Origin: Tupaia tana | Taxonomy: Eukaryota; Chordata; Mammalia; Scandentia; Tupaiidae | Direction: 5' to 3' | DNA length: 64,000 nt | NCBI GenBank assembly: GCA_026018925.1 | Contig: JAKSZU010000006.1 | Span: 194,364,449 to 194,428,448, forward strand | Shown: positions 1 through 11,500 of the stretch, piece after piece | How the letters are laid out: the number at the start of each line of letters is the position of its first letter | How positions within the stretch are numbered: the stretch's first letter is position 1 | Position numbers and translations under genes: made by a program | Notes under the pieces: model-generated | What the model was told of the DNA's origin: nothing | Seen by the model: only the letters and a program-made list of their open reading frames with translations | Database searches by the model: none

Positions 1-49
1 ACAGGTGAAGTAGGAGAAATCAGAAGCATGAAGAGTTTTTTATCCTAAC

Positions 50-375
50 TGTTTCTGGCTTTGATGGAGAGAGGAGACAGTGAGCCAATCAGTGAAGCAC
101 CATTTAGAAGCTGGAATAGCTCTCAGATGACAGCCAGCAAGGAGCTGGGGACCTTAGTCCCACAACAGGAACCAAATTCTGCCAATAACCTGAATGAGCA
201 AGAGAACAGATTTTCTCTTTAAGCCTTTAGAAAGGAGCCTAGCTCTGACGCCTTGATTTTTGCCTGGTGAAATCCTTGTTAGATTTCTCATCTACAGAAC
301 TAAAAGATATTAATTTTGTGTTTTTTAATCCACCAAATTTGTGGCTGTTCATTCTGGCAGCAATAGAAAACAATA
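50..375 (+). mobile_element. MaLR/MLT1-type LTR fragment
   Basis: Sequence such as 'ctgccaataacctgaatgagc', then 'ccttgatttttgcctg', 'ctacagaact' and the terminal 'gcagcaatagaaaacaatag' follows the 3' half of old mammalian MaLR (ERVL-related) LTRs as I remember them. It is strongly diverged and 5' truncated. The match is from memory; the exact subfamily is not assigned. Confidence 0.55.
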
Positions 376-554
376 GTACTATTCTCTCTATATCACAGTT
401 ATTCCATAAGAATAGGTATACAAATACATTGTAAATGGTACAATGACATACTCAGGCTAATTATAAACAGTGATGTTCTTAGCATCATCAGGAATTATCC
501 TGCCTTTGAATTGTCAACTTGTAAAATGCAAGTCTTAGAAAATAGTAGCTACTA

Positions 555-896
555 CAGTTGAGCTTTCATATCCACAGGGTCCACATCTGTGGATTCAACC
601 AACTGTAGATTATAAGTATTGGGGAAAAAACAAACAAAATACAAGAAGAAAAAAAAACACAAATTAAAAAAAAAGAACTTAGTGTAACAACTATTACATA
701 GCCTTTTCATTGTATTAGGAATTATAAGTTATCTAGAAATTATTTAAAGTATACAGTAGGATGTGTGTAGGTTTTATGCAAATGCTGTAAGACACATGAA
801 GGTGTTATATAAGGTACTTGAATATCACAGATTTTGGTATGGGGGAGGGGCGGAGCAGTCCTGGAACCTGTCCTTGCAGGTGCTGAGGGATGACTG
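555..896 (+). mobile_element. MER2-like Tigger (pogo/Tc1-mariner) non-autonomous DNA transposon
   Basis: About 342 bp bounded by inverted termini (left 'cagttgagctttcatatcca', right 'gctgagggatgactg') and a TA dinucleotide on each side (553-554 and 897-898). Internal words such as 'tgtggattcaaccaactgta' and 'tattaggaattataagt' match the well-known MER2 type. It has no transposase and is an immobile relic. The open frame at 763-960 is only its translation. Confidence 0.8.
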
Positions 897-898
897 TA

Positions 899-2118
899 TT
901 TATCAAACTTGTACTATGTACAAGATATTTGGTGTGTGCTATATAATCTCATCTGCATGAGATGAGATAGAAAGCATTAGGCCATTTTATGTACGTGGAT
1001 TTATATATATGGAACCTGACAAGAAATCCAAGTCTGTTGAATCCTGAGAGATTAATTTCTGAGGGTTAATCTGTCCGAAGGAAAATAGTCAGAATGGGAA
1101 ACATTTCAAAATGTAGTTCCAGTGACAAGGTACTAGGAGAAAGTTATTATAAAGTTACTTTCTATGCTCTTTTTTTATCACTACGGAAGAAAATTAAAAT
1201 AGAAGTTATAAGAGGGAAAAAAAATGCAGTGATTAAATCTAAGCTATCATCCAGAGTGGTGTTCAAGAAAATATGCCGTTTACCTTTAGATCTTGGATTG
1301 GAAGATCCCTCCTGCTGAACTGGTAGGCTGTGATCAGACATGGGCCCCCATGAGCTGTCAACTGTGCATATTTTGTGTGATGAGAGAAATTACAAAAGAA
1401 TGCTCAATTTGAAAATGGGGCTTAAGGTATAGTGCTTTGAGTCCCGAAATCCCAAACATAGCCCCATGGATGAAAAGGTTCTTTGAAAATTAATTGAAGA
1501 CATTCAGGCTCATGCTTGGAGGTACTCTTCCAAACAGCTTCAGACTGCAGTGATGTTCTTTCATGTTGTCAGAACAAACACTTTTTGGCAGAGAGAGAAT
1601 GCTAGATATGGCAGGTCATAGAAGCTAAACAAATAGGGAAGGTAAGCAAATATGCTGTTTTACTTAATGATTTTGATGCTGTTTCCTACAATTAAAGAAT
1701 GATGTCAGTGGGCTTTGAAATTTCCAGTAATTACTTTCAGTGTCTGCATTCTTGTTCTTCAACTTTCTTTCTGGTATCATGTGTTTGTTGAATTTAGGGA
1801 TGTAGGTTGTAGCCTTGGAAGAAAATCTTTTGACTGGACAAAGTTAAAGAAAACACATCCACATACTCATGATCTTAGTTTCAGGCTGGCCCTGGTCAAA
1901 GCTGTGAAGTTGGCATATTTTCTTTTTCCAGAACTTTCTACTTCCCTGTTATCTGACCTTTCCTCCACTTCAAAATCTTTCATTCTCAAAACACCAAAAT
2001 ACTCTTCATAGTATTTAATGAGCTGATTTACTCTTCTGTATTATCTGTATACCTGAGAGTGTTTTGCATTTTAATTGGAGACTTTGGTAGGTATGCTTCT
2101 TGGCAAAGAGAGAGATTT
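899..2118. other. Apparently unique or undetectably old sequence
   Basis: No SINE, L1 or simple repeat is evident. Open frames at 1094-1318 and 1715-2011 have no recognisable domain, no splice context and AT-driven composition. I see no gene here. Confidence 0.5.
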
Positions 2119-2376
2119 CTTTTTTGAGAGATTTTTGTTATAGGTTGAATGTGTATGTGCCAGAGACACAGAGAAAGGGAGAGACAGAAACAGAGAAATC
2201 AACCCCCAGGGGAGAGGGCTATGCTGCAATCCCTTCTTCTCCATTCTCCTCTTGGAATTTTGAGCATGCATGCACACGTGCCTGGTGTGAGTTCCAAGCT
2301 GTGCGGTCAGGGACTCTAACCACAGCTGACCATGTAGGAATCCAGCACTTTAGCCATTACACCACCTGCTGGCCCC
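2119..2376 (-). mobile_element. tRNA-derived SINE, long form (older copy)
   Basis: Read on the minus strand, a diverged tRNA-like head (next to 2376, 'gccattacaccacctgctggcccc' on plus) leads into the long body and the 'ctataacaaaaatctctc' tail. Most CpGs have decayed, so this is an older copy. An (AATT)n tract follows at 2387-2416. Confidence 0.85.
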
Positions 2377-2386
2377 TTCTCTTTTT

Positions 2387-2416
2387 TTAATTAATTAATT
2401 AATTAATTAATTAATT
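2387..2416. repeat. (TTAA/AATT)n simple repeat
   Basis: Perfect tetranucleotide run next to the SINE head. Confidence 0.9.
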
Positions 2417-2526
2417 TAATCATTCACTTATTATTGTTTTAAGAGAAAGATTTCTAGTGATAGCATTACATAATTTATGTGTAAAGATATTTTCATGGAG
2501 CTTCTCAGAAAGGCATTAATTATTAC

Positions 2527-2789
2527 TATTATTATTTAAGACATATTTTTGCTATAGGGCATGTGTACTCACTGGAAAGACAGAGAGAGACAAAGAAACA
2601 GAAAGCAAGAAATCACCCACCAAAGGGGATGGCCATGCCGCAATCCCTTTTCCTCTGTTCTCCTCTTGGGATCTTGGGCACGCACGCACACATGCCTGGC
2701 ATGAGTTTAAGCCACCAGGTTCAGGACTCGAACTGTGGTCGACTAGGTGGGAATGCAACAACTTAACCATTATGCCATCTGCTGACCCC
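2527..2789 (-). mobile_element. tRNA-derived SINE, long form with clear target-site duplication
   Basis: Complete long-form SINE on the minus strand. Flanks carry a perfect target-site duplication, 'agaaaggcattaattatta', at about 2508-2526 and 2790-2808, which fixes the insertion boundaries. Confidence 0.9.
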
Positions 2790-3036
2790 AGAAAGGCATT
2801 AATTATTAACCAGTGACCTATTTCACCTCAATATCCTTCCCTTCTTAGCCAAGAATATAACTGTGAGTGTACGAACAGTAGTTGCATATTGTTTCTTAGA
2901 TCCACTGATATTTAGGTGTTCTGGTTATAACCAATATCTTACTAGTGCTGTTAGTGACAAAACAGAAATGATATAACTCATATTTATTAAGCACTTAAAT
3001 CCACATTCACAATTAGTACTAAAAAACTTTAAAAAA

Positions 3037-3205
3037 AGAATTATTTATCTATTTATTTAATTTTATTTGTTATCATTATTATTTTTCAAATTTGGTCAGA
3101 GAGAGAAAGGGAAAGTGAGAAAGCAAGCCACCAGGTCTGGGATTTGAACCATAGTTGGCCATGTGGGAGTCCTGCACCTTAACCACCATACCACCTGCCA
3201 GCCCA
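3037..3205 (-). mobile_element. tRNA-derived SINE, short form
   Basis: Minus-strand short form: tRNA-like head at the right end ('ccacctgccagccc' on plus), 'gagaaagcaagccaccagg' junction, GA tract, then an AT-rich tail. The CpG-rich middle segment of the long form is absent. Confidence 0.85.
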
Positions 3206-3512
3206 GTCACACAAAATTTATACTATTACAAGAAATATGGGAAGACTTTAAAAAGTTTGGAGAAATGAAAAAATATGAATTATTTTTGGTACAAAACTTT
3301 TTAATTTTAATTTTTTAATTTTTAATGCATTTTTTAAATTTAAAGGAAAACAGTTTTAGATTTTTTTTCTGAAACATTTTTTTAATTAATTGATTTATAT
3401 TCATTCCCTAAGCATCCATCACAGCATACCAAATGTGATTTCCCATCCAGAATATACTGCATAGTGGCTTAATCATGCATGTTATTGTCAATAATTTTCC
3501 ATTTCTAGTTTT

Positions 3513-3516
<4 letters not shown>

Positions 3517-3551
<35 letters not shown>
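3517..3551. repeat. (TA)n microsatellite
   Basis: About 17 TA units within the presumed 3' UTR of the HAL1-like element. Confidence 0.9.
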
Positions 3552-3553
<2 letters not shown>

Positions 3554-4079
3554 CCCTATTTCTGACCTTCTGCCCTTTCCCACCCTCTTCTCACACTATC
3601 TCTGGTGTCTATAGTTGTCTTCCATTCCTTTCCATTCCCCTCCCCCCCATTTTATTGATCATACAATTTTTTAAATAATCTAAGTACTTTTGATAGCAAG
3701 TTCAGCTTGTAATTTCAAGAAAAGCAGTTTTAACTTTAATAAGTCAAAGAAATGCTAAGGAACTTTGCTTAAAACTTAAATCCAGGAAACAGGTTAAGAT
3801 TCTGTTCAAATAGTAGGTACATAAACCTATTGACAGCTCAAGACAGGACAAAAATCCTTAAAACCGGACAACAAAGCCTAAAAGAAAATCAGTGATGTTT
3901 TAGTCAAAAGTCATAAAATTCTGTTTCACCAGTTCAGTCTCATGTACTTAATCTACCTTCTGTTGTGGGTTGATCTTCCGGATATAATTCTGGGATATAA
4001 TAGTCAACTCCAGACTTGTCCCTATGATTAAATTGGCCATTTTCTTAGTTTTTGAACTCTTATTTCTGTGTGTCTGCAT

Positions 4080-5047
4080 TTAGTTTTCCTGAGGTAGCAC
4101 TCCTTTGAGAACTTCTTGGAGATCTGGTCTGGTGCTGGTAAATTCTTTCAGGTTTTGTTTATTTGAGAATGTTCTTGTCTTTTCTTCCCATATGAAGGAT
4201 AATCTTGCCAGGTACAGTATTCTTGGTTGAAATTGCATTTCCCTTAGCACTGTGAATATATTTTCCCATTCTTTATTTGCTCGCATTTTTCTGATGAGAG
4301 GTCTGCTGTTAGCCTGATGAGATCTCCTTTGTAGGTAACTTGCCGTTTTTCTCTTGCCAATCTTAGTATCTAGTCTTTGTCTGTGGTTTTGCTCAATCTG
4401 GCTATAATATGTATTGGAGAAGATCTTCTTGAGTTGATTCTATTTGGGATCATTTTTCTTTCTTGGGACTGGATCTTTGAATGCCTCTCTAGGTTTGGAA
4501 AGTTTTCTTGCAGGATTTCATGGAATAGATTATTAATGTCCTTATGAGTCTCTTTGCCTTCTGGGATACCAATTATCTGAATGTTTGGACGTTTGATGGT
4601 ATCTAGTATTTCTCATATTTATTCTCATTTTGGGGGGCAATTTTCTTAGACTTTGTGGTGGATTTTTCTAGGCCAGAAATTTTCTCTTCTACGTCTGAGA
4701 TTCTATTTTCTGTATGATCTAGTCTGCTTTTAATACTTTCAAGGGAGGTTTTTGATTTCCTGTATTATAGCCTTCATCTCTAATAGGTCCCTTTGATTCT
4801 CTTTTAAAGTGTGTAATTCCTGTTTTAGATCTTGCAAGAATTTTCTCACCTCCTGGAACACATCAGCTCCTTTTTCCTTTCTCTTCTGCAGTTCATTGTC
4901 TCTCTTCTCTTCCATCGCCGTTAACTTCGCCTTTATGAATATTCTAACTTCTTTTTCAGACATTTCCATGATTTCCATTGAACTGTCTCTGGATGAAGAG
5001 GAGTTATTCTTTTCCCTTGGAGGAGAGGTATTTTCTTGCTTTCCCAT
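4080..5047 (-). pseudogene. Decayed L1-type ORF1 (nucleic-acid chaperone/RNA-binding protein)
   Basis: Start codon at about 5047 gives a 102-codon segment beginning MGKQENTSPPREKNN, with a lysine/glutamate-rich coiled-coil stretch, ending at a stop near 4739. The middle (about 4738-4287) is still L1-like in other frames, including the RRM-like core, with a frameshift and stops. The last 68 codons are open again (4286-4080) and resemble the L1 ORF1 C-terminal domain ('KEWENIFTVLRE', 'FQPRILYLARLSF', 'TRPDLQEVLKG'). Known L1 ORF1p is about 330-340 residues, and the span here fits. The gene is inactive but less decayed than the other L1 remnants in the window. In life it would coat the element RNA in a cytoplasmic RNP. 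Confidence 0.8.
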
Positions 5048-5839
5048 ATTTCTTGTGGTCCTGTGGTGATTTCTTAGTCATCTGATGGATTGTGTGTTTC
5101 TTCTAAAGTTGAAGTTCAGTCTGAGCGTTCAGGATCGTGCAGAAAGAGGTGATCTGGAATCTCTTTGCCGTTCCACTTTGATCCCTTTGTGCAGCAGATT
5201 CAGTAGATATTGAGGAATATGTTAACACTAATAGTATTTGGATGTTTGGCTATAGTTTTCTTAGATCCATCCAGAAACACAGTGAATGGAGATTTAGGAG
5301 CAGAGAGATGAGATAAAAGAAAAAGAAAAGGAAACAGAGAGAGAGAGAAAGAGAAAACAAAACAAAACAAAGAAATAGAGAAAAAGAAGGAAAAAAAAAC
5401 AGCCAAAAATTTATTTTTTTAAAAAAGTAAAAAATAAAAATCACTAGTTCTCAGAAGCCATGGAGGAGTCTTCTTCTCAAGGCCTTCCCCTTGCCTCTCC
5501 TAGAAACAAGGAGGAAAAGGGATTATTAGCAAGGTAAAGGAGGGGCTGAAAGCCAAGAGAATACTTTACCTTAAAAAATTTTACAAAGGAAAAATTACAA
5601 AAAAATGAGAATACAGAGACAGAGGTAGAGAGAGAGAGACAGTGAGAAGGCTAGAGGAGCTCCCTACCACTTGAGTTTGGGACTGGAGGCTGAATCATCA
5701 GTAGAAAAATCTTCATTCCTCTTTTTTCTGTGAAGTCACTCCAGCTAGCTGTTTATTAAAGCAGGTGTATATGCCTGCTTTTACCATGCCACATAAGCGC
5801 TACCAGGAAATTAGCTTCTAGATGGATGATCAAGTCATT

Positions 5840-5868
5840 CATATATATGTATGTGTATATATGTGTAT

Positions 5869-5901
<33 letters not shown>
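5840..5901. repeat. (TA/TG)n-(CA)n compound microsatellite
   Basis: Alternating TA/TG followed by about 13 CA units and TATA. Confidence 0.9.
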
Positions 5902-5948
5902 AATCTGAAATACGTAGCAGTTCTAACAATTTAGAAATAAACCAGTAG

Positions 5949-5978
5949 GGGGGTCAGTAGGTGGCATGATGGTTAATA
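5949..5978 (+). mobile_element. Fragment of SINE head
   Basis: 'gggtcagtaggtggcatgat' followed by 'ggttaa' matches only the first 30 bp of the SINE tRNA-like head. No body follows, so it is a very short remnant. Confidence 0.4.
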
Positions 5979-6189
5979 TTACCAATATATAACATTTTTT
6001 TCCCTTTTATTCTCTCCATGTACTTTTATCTAAATTACTTGAAAGCAGACCTGATGTCCCATTACCCCCAACACCTCATTGTATTTTTTTAAAATAAAAA
6101 CTTTTTATCCCATAACCATAGCATAGGACTCAAAATCATCGCAAACTGAACACTGACATCATATTATTACCACTTTACGCAGATGTTAC

Positions 6190-6570
6190 CAGGTTGTTTC
6201 ACAATGTCCTCGAGGCAGAAGAAAATCCCTTATCATGTCCTGTGTTCAGTTGTCATGTCTTTAGCTTTCATGACATTGGTGTTTTCGAGGTGAACAGGCT
6301 ATTTTGTAGACTGTCCCTCAGTCTGGACTTGTTTGCTGATTCTTCTAGACTAGATTCTGGTATGTACTTTTGGCAAGAACTTGTGTGATGAGTTCTTCTC
6401 AGTGCATCATATAGGGAAGCATGCTTTATACTGGGGCTATCAACTTTGATCACTTAGGCAAAGTGGTGTCTGCTAGTTTCTATAATGTAAACTTACTATT
6501 GTATTTTTCCTTTTGATAATTAGTAAGTATCTGGTGGGGAGGCCCTTACCATTTTTCCTTAAGGACTTTT
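6190..6570 (-). mobile_element. Old L1M-type 3' UTR fragment
   Basis: Words such as 'ttctcagtgcatcatatagg', 'aactttgatcacttaggcaa' and 'ttgataattagtaagtatct' follow the antisense of an old L1M-class 3' region as I recall it. It is non-coding and heavily diverged. Confidence 0.5.
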
Positions 6571-7620
6571 GATATCTGCTGTTGGTTTTACCACATCTCT
6601 TCTGCCCTTCTCCAGCCTATTTTGGGCTTACAAGTTTAGTTTGTATGGACTAGATTAATCAGATATTCTGGTTTCTGGTTGGGTTGGTCAATAGGGAGTC
6701 TGAAAAGGGTACAGAATGGTTCCAGAAAAATATTTCCTTAGTTTTTTTCACCATTGACTTCTTCTCCCAGGGTATCACAGTTCCTTTAAGTAAGGTCAGG
6801 CCAGCCAGATCTCATGTTAAAGTGCTAGATTTTGTAACTGCTTCTTCCCCCTTTTGCTTCAAACCTGGGGATAGAGCACACCTCTCTTGCAGTTTTTCTT
6901 CATTTTCTACATCCTTCCCACACTTTTGCAAATTCTCTCTGCATTTAAATGTGTCATCCATTTTCTGCCAGGATTTTTAGGATACAGTCTCCTACTGCAT
7001 GTTATCTCCTTTCTTTCCTATTTTTTTTCAGTTCTAGATACGGCTTGCTGATCTTCAATATATCCTTACCCTGACTTGCTTTCTATCAGTCTTGACCAAG
7101 ACAGAAAGTATACTGGGTTCCAAAGGCATTGGGAATTGGATTTAGGATGGCTGTTCTGCTCAGCAGCCAGCCCTCCACCATGCCAGAGGACTTTCCCTTA
7201 CTCCCTCATTGTTAGTGTACTTGTGCCAGAAGATCTCTTGGTTTTCTTCTTAGCGTTCTGACTTCCAATGGGGAGTGGAGTCCTTCTCTGACCCAGTTCT
7301 TTTCATCTTCTTTTTTATCTATTTTTAATTAGAATCTAATATCTTGCTTCATTCCAATGGCCCTCTTTTTCAGAAAGCTGACTCTCACCCTTAGACCCCC
7401 TACTTATTTTCTGGAATTGTGTTTGAAACAGAATACACTCACAGGAGTGTCATTTTTCTTCTCTTTGCTCTTCCAGAGCCTCCTCTCTACCTTGCTCTAT
7501 TTGTTTCTCCCTTTTCCTCCATACTACACTATGTGGATGTAGTAATCCTTGCCTTCTGGTTTCCAGTTGGGTTTGGTCAATTTCAGGAGATTCAAGGGCA
7601 TGACTGGGTGAGTTAGGGGT
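6570..7620. other. Old interspersed-repeat relics, family not assigned
   Basis: Two separated stretches (6666-6716 and 7554-7604) share 'ttctggttt' followed by 'ggttgggttNggtcaat', as repeats of a common old family would. The remainder is CT-rich with no recognisable domain. Open frames here (for example 6684-6980 and 7357-7542) are not supported as genes. Confidence 0.35.
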
Positions 7621-7689
7621 TTTATGCCATTAGAATCTTTGCTTTGGAGTCATCTCCAGCTGACCATTTCTTTTCAATTGAAGGTCAGT

Positions 7690-7690
<1 letters not shown>

Positions 7691-7725
<35 letters not shown>

Positions 7726-7893
7726 TATTTATTTAACTATATTTATTCATTCTGTTATTTTATTTTGACCAGAGAAAGAAAGACACATAGAGAGAAGGAA
7801 CATGAAAAAGCAAGCCACCAGGTCCGGGACTCAAACCATGGCCAGCCATGTGGGAGTGCCCAGCTCCTTAACCATTATGCCACCTGTTGGCCC
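7691..7893 (-). mobile_element. tRNA-derived SINE, short form, with TSD
   Basis: Minus-strand short form with a long poly(T) start (its poly(A) tail). Flanked by the direct repeat 'aaggtcagtg' at 7681-7690 and 7894-7903. Confidence 0.9.
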
Positions 7894-7945
7894 AAGGTCA
7901 GTGATTTTTTTCCAAGTGATCTTTTGCTTCTAGATTCCAGGCACT

Positions 7946-7946
<1 letters not shown>

Positions 7947-7990
<44 letters not shown>

Positions 7991-8241
7991 AGAGGTTTTC
8001 ACTATAGGGTGTGTGCGCTCGCCAGACAGACAGAGAGAGACATAGAGACAGAGAGTGAGAAATCACCCCCCAGGGGGAATGGTCACGCTGCAATCCCTTC
8101 TCCTCCATTCTCCTCTCGGGATCTTGGGCACGCGTGCACACACGCCCGGCGTGAGTTTTAAGCCACCGGGTCCGGGACGCGAACCACGGTGGACTACTTG
8201 GGAGTCCAGCGACATAGCCATTACGCTAACTGCTGGTTCCC
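7947..8241 (-). mobile_element. tRNA-derived SINE, long form (young), first of a stacked pair
   Basis: Complete CpG-rich minus-strand copy with about 42 T at its tail. Preceded by 'ccaggcactgtt' and followed by 'ccaagaattgtt', similar target copies shared with the next SINE. Confidence 0.9.
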
Positions 8242-8251
8242 CAAGAATTGT

Positions 8252-8524
8252 TTTTTGTTTTGTTTTGTTTTGTTGAGAGGTTTTTGCTATAGGGCGCGTG
8301 AGCTCGCCAGAAAGACAGGGAGAGACAGAGAGATAGAAAGCGAGAAATCACCCCCCTGGGGGAATGTTCATGCCACAATCCCTTCTCCTCCATTCTCCTC
8401 TTGGGATCTTGGGCACGCATGCACACGGGCCCGGTGTGAGTTTAAGTCACTGGGTCCAGGACTCAAACTGCAGTCGACTGCGTGGGAGTCCAGCGACATA
8501 GCCATTATGCCAACTGCTTGTCCC
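8252..8524 (-). mobile_element. tRNA-derived SINE, long form, second of a stacked pair
   Basis: Minus-strand copy directly after the previous one, with a (TTTTG)n tail. Left flank is 'ccaagaattgtt' and right flank 'ccaggaactgtt', so the target sequence is present three times across the pair. Confidence 0.9.
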
Positions 8525-11500
8525 ATCCAGGAACTGTTCTTACTCCTCACCTTTTCTGGCCTGGGGATGGTGACAGCCTTGCTGTGTACAGGGATATTGC
8601 ATTTTCCCTTGTGGTCTAGTTACACCTTTAGAAATAGTCTCTTTATCAGGTTCTTTGAATTATCCTAACCTGATTGTGATGAATACTTCCTTCTGGGACT
8701 GTGACGGATAAAAAAGTTCTATGAACAGCCCTTTCTGTTTTGGAGGCTCCTGTAGTACTTGAAACTTCATGTTGCCGGACTCAGTGGATCTCAGATACTA
8801 ATGACTGCTGCAACCAACTTGAGGATCACACCGTGCTCTTTTGGACTGGTCATTTGACTGTAGACTACCTTCTTGGGCACCAGTCCTATAGTTGGGTCAG
8901 TTTCTCCCAGCTTTGTCCCTGCCCAGGCCTGGCCTCATTCCCCTCATCACTTACTCATACTGTTAAAGTATCAGCAAGCTTTGCAACCGAAGCTGCTCCC
9001 TTTTTGTAAGTGACATGAGGTAGACTTTTAGTTTGTATCTGCCCCATGTGATGTTAGGACAGATCCTAAAAATGTCTTCAAATTCAGTTCTACTATGGAT
9101 GCAAAGGCATGTCTATGATAGTCATACATAAACCACCAAAGACATAATTTTCAATATGATTGTATAATGCAATTTTTTAGTTTATATTTGCAGTTTTAGA
9201 TGTTGAAAAATTACTATAAATGAGCTCATTGTGCCAGGATTTACTGTCAAGAATATCCTCTCATGCTGGATAACTCTATAAATATCTCCATCTATGGAAA
9301 TATTTGAACGTGTTTTTAAAAATTGAACTAGTAAGTTAGCAGTCACGTTTTAATATTTTCAGCCTACTGTTTTTAGAAAAATTAAAATTTCATGTAATTC
9401 AGAAACATTTTTGTATTTTAAACTATGCCAGGTACAAAGGATAATTCATAGTATAATGTTCTAAATTGCAGTATATAACTTTGAAGCATTTTTGATTCAG
9501 CTTACATTATGAGATCATTACATTTCGTGTTTCTATTATGCTATGTTAGTAGTATATTAACTCTATTTTTGGTAATGTTTGTACTATACACGTTTTGATG
9601 AGCTATTACCTGCAATGACGTTTTGGAATTGTTGTTTGTACGATCCGAGTTGGTAGGTTCATGATTTGACAGGCTTTGCTATTTGTCTTATGCTAAATGA
9701 CTAATGGTTTTGGTCCAAAACTTAATGGGCTTGTGTTTATTTCTGTTGAGGTTGGCATTAATAGGTCTCAGCAAAGATGCCAAGTACTGACCTGGAATAG
9801 ACTCTAAATTAATTTTTAGCTTTGAAGATGTTCCTTCTAGGTCAGGATTGAGGCCAACTAGTAGCACCATGTACAAGAACAGAATTATCACTAGCTCCCT
9901 TTTCCTTATAATGTGAATTGGAGGATTGGCAAAACTTTGTAGTCAAAGATGTTAAATAAATTCATTAGTTAGAAGACAGGCATTATCTAGGATCTCTCTT
10001 GGAATGTTTTAAGACCTAATCCTCTTATAGTAAAAATGGAGATAGGAGGAATTTTTAGAAGATTCTATAAGTAATTGTGTGGATTACGGATATAGCCATC
10101 TATTTGATCCTTCTTTGCTGTTTGTGCAGTTACCAAAGAGTAAGAACAAGAGAAAATATTTCAGAGTTAGAGTTCAAAATAAAGTGATACCATTAGGTTT
10201 AATATTATTAGTTGCATAATACTAGGTATACTAATTTTATGCATGTTAATTCAAGAGCCGTCTACATCCCTTTGCCATTTGAAGTAGAAGCACAGAGTAT
10301 TAGTGCTTGAAAGGCCCCTAAAATGATTGGTTCAAGTCTGATTTTTAGGGTAGGAAACTGCTTGAATAAGTCCCAGCTTCACTGGGCCTTAGTTTGCTCA
10401 TAATGTTATCTTATTTGTTGAAAAAAATAGCTATAGTAAAATGTTGAAATAATTGTGCTTGCAGATACATTTTTTCAAATGAAGCAGCAGCAAGGGGCAG
10501 TCAAATATTTCATTTGTTGTTGTTTTATTTGACCAAGATCATGATAATGAAATAGAGAATAACTGTGCAAATATTAGGAGCTCGAAAGAGGTAAAATGAA
10601 TTATATAGTAAGATTTCCTACCCTTGCTCCCTGGTTTTATTAAAATTTTGCTTCTTCACTGTTTGATACCTTGTAGACTTGGTCTAGTTTATTGCTAGCC
10701 CTTGAACTGGGAATCTATGTTATTTAACTTTGTTGTGTTATACAAGATGGAAGGCAAGTGGAAAAATACAAAAGAGCCTCATGGTAAATGAGATTTGGAC
10801 TCCCCCAGACATCTTTATCTAGCTGTGCAAACCAAGCTGTTAATGGAAACACCAAAAGTCCTGTGCCCATGTCTTAGCTTCCAGATATAATGTGGCTGTG
10901 AAATGGCAAGGGCAGGGAAAAGTATCAGGTCATTGACATAATAAACCTTTTTTGTTGCTTTTTTTTAACCTGAGTACTGAAAGCTGAAAGTCTAACCACT
11001 GACAATGAGAATGCTGTCATGAGGCTAATGTTCAAGCAGATTCCTTTCTATTGCTAAGTGTTGTTCCGATAAACCTGTCCCCCTTTATCTACCAAAGATG
11101 GGACATACAATGATGCTGTGGCCATCTGTAAAATACTTCCTTCCTAGATTGAATAGTGAGGAAGGAAAATAAGCATACAGTATATTCATTTGTAGGCTAG
11201 GTACATAGTGGGTCCTTTTGATAACTGAATTGAGAGACTACATTGCTACTCCACCCTGGTTACCCCAGAATAGGCTTATGGCTTATCTTAAAGCTAAAGT
11301 CAGTTTAAATAAACATAGTAAGAGCCATGGTTGAAAATCTTTTCTAACTCCTAACAGTGACTTAACCTAACTAAAGTAGCTGAGCCCCAGGTGTTTGCAC
11401 CCTGCCTCATTTTTCTTATCAACCAGCCTCCCAGGCTTTTAACATGTGACAGTTGAAACACTGTAATATTGAGGTCAGAGGAAAATTGGTCCAGGGCTAA

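Larger units (their letters stand above)
3380..5725 (-). mobile_element. HAL1-like 'half-L1' retrotransposon: 5' UTR, ORF1 and 3' UTR, no ORF2
   Basis: A minus-strand L1-type element of about 2.3 kb. Its ORF1 (about 5047 down to 4080) is recognisable as the L1 RNA-binding protein by an N-terminal polar and coiled-coil region, an 'IQIIGIPEGKE'-like RNA-recognition core and the C-terminal 'NFQPRI'-like segment. It stops at about 4080. Instead of an endonuclease/reverse transcriptase ORF2, the element continues into about 0.5-0.7 kb of AT-rich sequence with a purine-rich tract near 3560-3660, like an L1 3' UTR. From family knowledge this layout is that of HAL1 elements, which depend on L1 enzymes in trans. 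Outer ends are approximate and no target-site duplication was found. The alternative is an ordinary L1 whose ORF2 was deleted. Confidence 0.55.

Noticed and set aside
5200-5444. Two overlapping Phe/Leu-rich hydrophobic frames
   Set aside because: They read through purine-rich 5' UTR of the HAL1-like element on the antisense strand; low complexity.
8189-8668. 159-codon open frame
   Set aside because: Overlaps the stacked SINE pair; repeat translation.
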